The notes under the pieces: model-generated
The model's input: only the letters and a program-made list of their open reading frames with translations
Database searches by the model: none
What the model was told of the DNA's origin: nothing
Program-made: the position numbers and the translations under genes
Shown: positions 6,543 to 10,026 of the stretch, piece by piece
Numbering within the stretch: position 1 is the stretch's first letter
Layout of the letters: every line of letters begins with the position of its first letter
DNA from: Bryobacteraceae bacterium
GTDB taxonomy: Bacteria > Acidobacteriota > Terriglobia > Bryobacterales > Bryobacteraceae
DNA: 10,026 nucleotides
Direction of reading: 5' to 3'
Assembly (NCBI GenBank): GCA_025929455.1
Contig: JAICMB010000077.1
Coordinates: 1-10,026, forward strand

Positions 6543-8642
6543 ATGACGGAACTCGTTCGCAAGATGGAAGTCAGCTCCGAGGAGAACGCACGCCGTAATG
6601 GTGCGCCCGCGGTCGCCACCGTGACGGAAACGCAGCACATGGACGCGGAGGCGTCCGAGCCGCTGCTCAGCCGCGAATGGCTCGTAACCAACGGACTGGG
6701 CGGCTACGCGGCCGGCACCATCGGCGGCGTGATTACACGCGGTTTCCACGGTTATCTCATCGCGGCGCTCGCCGCTCCGCTCGGCCGCATGATGATGCTC
6801 AACGATCTGGTCGAGCAAGTGACGTTCCCGGACGGCCGCGTGGTGCAACTCGGCGGCGAAGAGCGCGCGCAAAATCCGGTGCGTTTGCACGGCGCGGATT
6901 ACCTGCGGGAATTTCGTCTCGAGATGGGGCTGCCGGTATGGCGATTCCAATTTGACGGCTTCGTCGTCGAGAAAACGCTGCTGCTGCCGCACGGGCAGAA
7001 CACCGTCTATGTGAACTACTGCGTTGTCGAGGGCGACGGCAATCTGCGCTTGATAATGCGGCCCAGCGTGAACATCCGCCCGCACGAGGCGCCGGTGAGC
7101 TCGCCCATCACGGCGCCGTACACGCTGACTGTTTATGAAGACCAGTATGAGATCGTGCCGGGCGGCGGCATTCCCCCACTGAAGTTGCTGCTGTACGGGA
7201 TGGGTGCGTCGCTGATGATCGACCGCATGCGCATCCAGGAGGTCGTCTACCGCATCGAGGAGAGCCGTGGGTACGCCGCGCGCGGCGATTTGTGGAGCCC
7301 TGGATATTTTCAGGCCGAGATTGTGCGCGGGTGCGACGCGACGCTCATCGCATCTACGGAGGCGTGGGAAACCGTGCGTGCCCTATCGCCGCGCGAGGCG
7401 ATCGACGATGAGTACGACCGCCGCACGCGCCTGTTGAACGAAGCCGCCGCGCCCGCGCGCAAAGGGTTTGGAGCCGAGCTGGTGCTAGCCGCGGACCAGT
7501 TCATTATCCGCCCCGCCGGACGCCTGGAAGACACGGCGCGTGCACACGCTGCGGGTGATGAAGTGCGCACCATCATCGCGGGCTACCACTGGTTTACGGA
7601 TTGGGGCCGCGACACCATGATCAGCCTGGAGGGCCTGACGCTGAGCACGGGGCGGCGTGTCGAAGCGTCGTACATTCTGCGTACCTTCGCGCACTACGTC
7701 CGCGACGGCCTCATCCCGAACATGTTTCCCGAGGGCCAGCGCGAAGGGCTGTATCACACGGCCGACGCGACGCTGTGGTTCTTTCACGCTATTGGCCGTT
7801 ATCTGGCCATGACGCGCGATCGCTCCCTGCTGCGGCTGGTGCTTCCCAAGCTGCTCGATATTGTCGACTGCCATATCCACGGCACGCGCTTCGGCATTCA
7901 CGTGGATGAGAAAGATGGCCTGCTCACGCAGGGCGCGCAGGGGTATCAGCTTACGTGGATGGACGCGAAAGTGGACGATTGGGTTGTCACTCCGCGGCGC
8001 GGCAAGGCGGTGGAGATCAACGCGCTATGGTACAACGCGCTGAAATTACTCGAGAGTTGGTTGCACCAGGAGAACCGCCAGGATGCGGCGCCGAACATCG
8101 CCGAACATGCCCGACGCGCGCGCGAATCGTTTAACCAGCGCTTCTGGAATCCGGAGCGTGGCTACCTGTTCGACGTGATCGACGGAGAAAACGGCAACGA
8201 TCCGTCTTGCAGGCCGAATCAACTGCTCGCCATCTCGCTCGATAATCCGATTCTGGACGAAGACAAGTGGCGGCCGGTCGTGGACGTCTGCCGCAAGGAA
8301 TTGCTGACGCCGGTGGGCCTGCGCTCACTCGCCCCGGATAACAGAGACTTCAAATCGAAATATTTCGGCGATCTGCGGTCGCGCGATGCGGCCTATCATC
8401 AGGGTACGGTGTGGAGCTGGCTCATCGGTCCCTTCATCGACGCGTATCTGCGTGTCTGCCCGGAGGACAAAGCGGGCGCGCGCAATTTTCTCGAAGGCTT
8501 TAAACCGCACCTCGGAGAGGCGTGCATCGGCTCCATCAGCGAAATCTTCGACGCCGAAGACCCATACACGCCGCGCGGCTGCGTCGCGCAAGCCTGGGGT
8601 GTGAGCGAAGTGTTACGGAGCTGGGTTAAAACGGCGAAGTGA
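6543..8642 (+). CDS. Amylo-alpha-1,6-glucosidase / glycogen debranching enzyme (GH133-type)
   Basis: This enzyme likely hydrolyses alpha-1,6 branch stubs in glycogen, yielding linear maltodextrins. The 699-residue protein has the bacterial debranching N-terminal domain, opened by SREWLVTNGLGGYAAGTIGG (43-62) and TRGFHGYLIAAL, then the alpha/alpha-barrel domain from about residue 300. The barrel shows DWGRDTMISLEGL (D357), LWFFHAIGRYL, TWMDAKVDDW (D474), HQGTVWSWLIGPF and GSISEIFD (E667). D357 and E667 lie in the blocks expected to hold the catalytic carboxylates by analogy with eukaryotic debranching glucosidase domains; that mapping is inferred. This is not the GH13 debrancher TreX/GlgX. ATG 6543 lies 2 bp after the treZ stop, with GGAG at 6528-6531 inside the treZ end as ribosome site. 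Placed here, it would feed linear chains to the TreY/TreZ pathway. No signal peptide is seen, consistent with cytoplasmic glycogen. Confidence 0.9.
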   Translation: MTELVRKMEVSSEENARRNGAPAVATVTETQHMDAEASEPLLSREWLVTNGLGGYAAGTIGGVITRGFHGYLIAALAAPLGRMMMLNDLVEQVTFPDGRVVQLGGEERAQNPVRLHGADYLREFRLEMGLPVWRFQFDGFVVEKTLLLPHGQNTVYVNYCVVEGDGNLRLIMRPSVNIRPHEAPVSSPITAPYTLTVYEDQYEIVPGGGIPPLKLLLYGMGASLMIDRMRIQEVVYRIEESRGYAARGDLWSPGYFQAEIVRGCDATLIASTEAWETVRALSPREAIDDEYDRRTRLLNEAAAPARKGFGAELVLAADQFIIRPAGRLEDTARAHAAGDEVRTIIAGYHWFTDWGRDTMISLEGLTLSTGRRVEASYILRTFAHYVRDGLIPNMFPEGQREGLYHTADATLWFFHAIGRYLAMTRDRSLLRLVLPKLLDIVDCHIHGTRFGIHVDEKDGLLTQGAQGYQLTWMDAKVDDWVVTPRRGKAVEINALWYNALKLLESWLHQENRQDAAPNIAEHARRARESFNQRFWNPERGYLFDVIDGENGNDPSCRPNQLLAISLDNPILDEDKWRPVVDVCRKELLTPVGLRSLAPDNRDFKSKYFGDLRSRDAAYHQGTVWSWLIGPFIDAYLRVCPEDKAGARNFLEGFKPHLGEACIGSISEIFDAEDPYTPRGCVAQAWGVSEVLRSWVKTAK

Positions 8643-8663
8643 GGCAGAACCTTCGCGCGCAGA

Positions 8664-8727
8664 ATCGTGGGGCAGGCTATCAGCCTGCGGCGGGTTGCCA
8701 AACCCGCCTCGTCCGCCGCCGCACGAT
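8664..8727 (+). repeat. REP-like double-hairpin element, copy 1
   Basis: Two perfect hairpins stand side by side. GCAGGCT-ATC-AGCCTGC (8672-8688) has a 7-bp stem. GGCGGGTT-GCCA-AACCCGCC (8689-8708) has an 8-bp stem. They are enclosed by an outer 6-bp pairing, ATCGTG (8664-8669) with CACGAT (8722-8727), which would give a cloverleaf-like fold. The head GTGGGGC (8667-8673) and the tail CCTCGTCC (8707-8714) recur inverted in copy 2. This architecture fits dispersed extragenic palindromic repeats; genome-wide copies cannot be seen from here. Confidence 0.6.
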
Positions 8728-8906
8728 GCCTCCGCGATTCGACTCTTCGGCGGCCCTTGGCGAGACCCAGTTCCTTGTAGCCCATGCCCGGGTTGATATC
8801 ACGTCACATTGATCGCCAAATAATCGCGACATACGCAAGAGTGGAACCGGTCTCATGGAAACAGCAGGACGGAGCGGGCCGGCGGCCGCAACCCAAAAGC
8901 CTGCGT

Positions 8907-8940
8907 GGACGAGGGCAGCCGGCAAGACCGGCCGCCCCAC
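8907..8940 (-). repeat. REP-like hairpin element, copy 2 (inverted)
   Basis: Read on the - strand, this element starts with the same GTGGGGC head as copy 1 (8934-8940) and ends with the same CCTCGTCC tail (8907-8914). Between them is a hairpin: GGGC-x-GCCGG pairs with CCGGC-x-GCCC around loop CAAGA (8913-8937), 9 pairs with one mismatch. Only one hairpin lies between head and tail, where copy 1 has two, and the stem sequence is different. Related GC-rich sequence may continue to about 8870. Facing copy 1 across about 180 bp, it makes a REP pair of the kind called BIME in other bacteria. Confidence 0.5.
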
Positions 8941-8957
8941 CCTGGAATTTGCGCACG

Positions 8958-9827
8958 CTAGCGCACGGCACCGCGCCTGACGTTTACCGACGCGTGCAGG
9001 TCCGCAACACCGGCCGTGTAGCGCGCCGCCGCGACCGTGAAGGCAACCGCGTCATCCATCCAATCGTGCGCCGTCCCATCGGGATCGTGTGAAGCGGCCG
9101 TTATGGTGTACTCGGTCGGACACAGCTCGCAGCGAAAGCCGAAATCGAGCTGCACCGTTTCACCCGCCTGCACCGGACCGAAGCGCACATTTTCAAGCTC
9201 AGTGTTAGTGCCGTACACGTCGAGGCCGATACGCGTGCGGATCATGACGCCTATGACGGGATCGTCTACCGCCTCGCGGTAGTGCACGGCAACCCGGATG
9301 ACACACATCTCGCCGCTGCGTACGACGGCCGTTGCGCGCCCGTTCTCACCGGCGATGCTGAGCTCTTCGATCTCGGCGCGTCCATCGCCGCGGCGCAGTG
9401 CGGGTACGGGCGGTGCGGCGGGCTGTGCTTCCGCCCACTCGCGGAGCCGCCGAACGACGGCCTGCTGGTACGCCGTCCAGACCTCGCGCGGATCGCCGCG
9501 CCGCATCACCTTGTGCGCGTCCATCCACCACAACTCATCGGCGAGCTCGAACAGCAGTTCGCGTTCGTGAGACGCGATGTAAAACGTCGTGCCTTGGCGT
9601 GCGAGGGCCCGGATGGCCAGCCGCGCCTCACACCGTTCGAGAGCATCGAGGCGCGCCAGCCTGTGGTCGAGCGCGATAACCGGCGCGGGTGAAAGGTCCA
9701 GCGTGTCGGGCGGTCCGCAGTAGCGTCCGCCCGCAGCGGCTTCGCGCAGCAGCGTAGTGATCCCGCTGCCGTGTGCGCCGGTCACTCCGATAACAGCGCC
9801 TTTGGGCGCGCGGAGGTCGGATGGCAT
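8958..9827 (-). CDS. Degenerate Wzt-like protein: shortened ABC ATPase plus Wzt C-terminal domain
   Basis: The protein resembles the ATPase of Wzm/Wzt-type polysaccharide ABC exporters but looks unable to act as a normal one. Residue numbers count from the upstream ATG at 9866. Walker A reads GAHGSGITT (30-38), with Ile36 where the ATP-binding lysine belongs. Walker B, VIALDH (63-68), has His instead of Glu after D67. An H-loop SHE is at 99-101. Walker A and B are only about 31 residues apart instead of over 100, so the Q-loop, helical subdomain and LSGGQ signature are missing. Residues about 163-283 form a Wzt-C-like beta sandwich (GLDVYGTNTE, then PTEYTITAASHDPDG), the domain that recognises glycan in Wzt. 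The start is set at ATG 9827 because the ATG at 9866 would overlap the divergent gene; 9866 remains possible. No membrane partner is visible. It could be a glycan-binding accessory protein or decaying gene; the frame is intact. Confidence 0.7.
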   Translation of the reverse strand: MPSDLRAPKGAVIGVTGAHGSGITTLLREAAAGGRYCGPPDTLDLSPAPVIALDHRLARLDALERCEARLAIRALARQGTTFYIASHERELLFELADELWWMDAHKVMRRGDPREVWTAYQQAVVRRLREWAEAQPAAPPVPALRRGDGRAEIEELSIAGENGRATAVVRSGEMCVIRVAVHYREAVDDPVIGVMIRTRIGLDVYGTNTELENVRFGPVQAGETVQLDFGFRCELCPTEYTITAASHDPDGTAHDWMDDAVAFTVAAARYTAGVADLHASVNVRRGAVR

Positions 9828-9843
9828 GATCGTAGAATAGCGT
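9828..9843. promoter_or_regulatory. Very short divergent start region
   Basis: Only 16 bp separate the chosen starts of the - strand Wzt-like gene (ATG 9827) and the + strand gene (TTG 9844). TAGAAT (9833-9838) matches five of six -10 bases on the + strand and ends 5 nt before TTG 9844. On the - strand the same bases read TATTCT (9839-9834), a weaker -10 lying 6 nt before ATG 9827. No good -35 was found for either direction. Confidence 0.35.
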
Positions 9844-10026
9844 TTGAGCCCGTTCCTTCTGCTCATCGCGATTCCGGCCAGTGGTGTATTTCACATGCCC
9901 CCCGGCGTGACCGCGCTCGTCTCCGAACTACGCATTCCCGATGGCGCGCACGATCTGACGATTGACGGGACCGGCGCGACGTTGCGCGCGGCGGACGATT
10001 TTAAAGGACGTGCGATGCTGCGCTGC
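9844..10026 (+). CDS. N-terminus of a probable exported protein, possibly right-handed beta-helix (cut by window end)
   Basis: The frame is open from TTG 9844 to the window end (61 codons) and is closed upstream by TAG at 9838-9840. The first 17 residues form a hydrophobic stretch (SPFLLLIAIPASGVFH) like a signal peptide, though without the usual positive charge. The following part, with LRIPDGAHDLTIDGTG, ATLRA and DFKGRAMLRC, resembles the opening coils of parallel beta-helix proteins such as pectate-lyase-like or polysaccharide-binding proteins. The catalytic or binding part lies beyond the window, so no function is assigned. TTG is the only start before the hydrophobic stretch; ATG 9895 would remove it. 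Divergent placement 16 bp from a Wzt-like gene may hint at a shared glycan theme. Confidence 0.6.
   Translation, partial: MSPFLLLIAIPASGVFHMPPGVTALVSELRIPDGAHDLTIDGTGATLRAADDFKGRAMLRC

Larger units (their letters stand above)
8643..8957. other. Gene-free convergent intergenic region
   Basis: This 315-bp stretch lies between the ends of the debranching gene (+) and the Wzt-like gene (-). Two hairpin elements in opposite orientation occupy its flanks (8664-8727 and 8907-8940). The middle, about 8728-8906, shows no convincing gene or promoter, only small palindromes such as TGATATCA at 8794-8801 and a GC-rich GCGGCCGC at 8882-8889. Short open frames cross it on both strands but have no start signals or recognisable protein features. 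No T-tract follows either hairpin, so a classical terminator is not evident, although the hairpins may end transcription of both units. Confidence 0.6.

Noticed and set aside
6135..7085. - strand open frame of 316 codons opposite the treZ/debrancher junction
   Set aside because: It spans two well-supported + strand genes and has low-complexity, arginine/histidine-rich content without protein-family features.
8689..8708. The 8-bp hairpin as an intrinsic terminator of the debranching gene
   Set aside because: No T-tract follows. It is better explained as part of the REP-like element, although it may still affect transcript ends.
8680..9092. Small open frames across the convergent intergenic region on both strands
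   Set aside because: Their translations come from the hairpin repeats and lack ribosome sites, domains or signal sequences.

Overview
The window is a GC-rich bacterial chromosome segment with genes packed on the + strand, plus one - strand gene near the right end. The best guess for the host is an acidobacterium, perhaps Bryobacterales/Solibacter-like. This rests on long TolC-family proteins with a Gly-rich N-terminal insert, a stand-alone Rcp1-type receiver, a treZ/GH133 pair and hairpin-rich intergenic repeats. No rRNA or marker gene is present, so the assignment is an inference. No CRISPR array, tRNA, rRNA, insertion sequence or phage gene was found.

Layout. (1) 2-3372: two tandem paralogous TolC-type outer-membrane efflux proteins. 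The first is cut by the window edge, and the two overlap by ATGA. (2) 3378-4083: a VapBC-type toxin-antitoxin pair with its own strong promoter. The promoter carries a palindrome over its -35 box, and the likely start codon sits at the transcription start. (3) 4163-4582: a single-domain response regulator. (4) 4633-8642: a two-gene glycogen/trehalose unit, malto-oligosyltrehalose trehalohydrolase (treZ) followed 2 bp later by a GH133-type amylo-alpha-1,6-glucosidase. (5) 8643-8957: a gene-free stretch holding two hairpin elements in opposite orientation. (6) 8958-9827, - strand: a strongly degenerate Wzt-like protein made of a cut-down ABC ATPase and a sugar-binding-type C-terminal domain. (7) 9844-10026: the start of a divergent, probably exported protein that may be a right-handed beta-helix.

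How the genes may work together. The TolC pair would be the outer-membrane exits of an export system whose inner-membrane and adaptor genes lie to the left. The GH133 enzyme would remove glycogen branches and TreZ would release trehalose from maltooligosyl-trehalose. The linking enzyme TreY is not in the window. The VapBC pair and the receiver look like independent insertions between these two blocks.

The most interesting signals are three. The Wzt-like protein has lost the Walker A lysine, the second acidic residue of Walker B, and the whole Q-loop/helical/signature region, but keeps its C-terminal domain. A -10-like hexamer lies 5-6 nt upstream of the start codon at four separate genes, suggesting leaderless transcription. 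An inverted pair of REP-like hairpin elements separates the two convergent transcription units.
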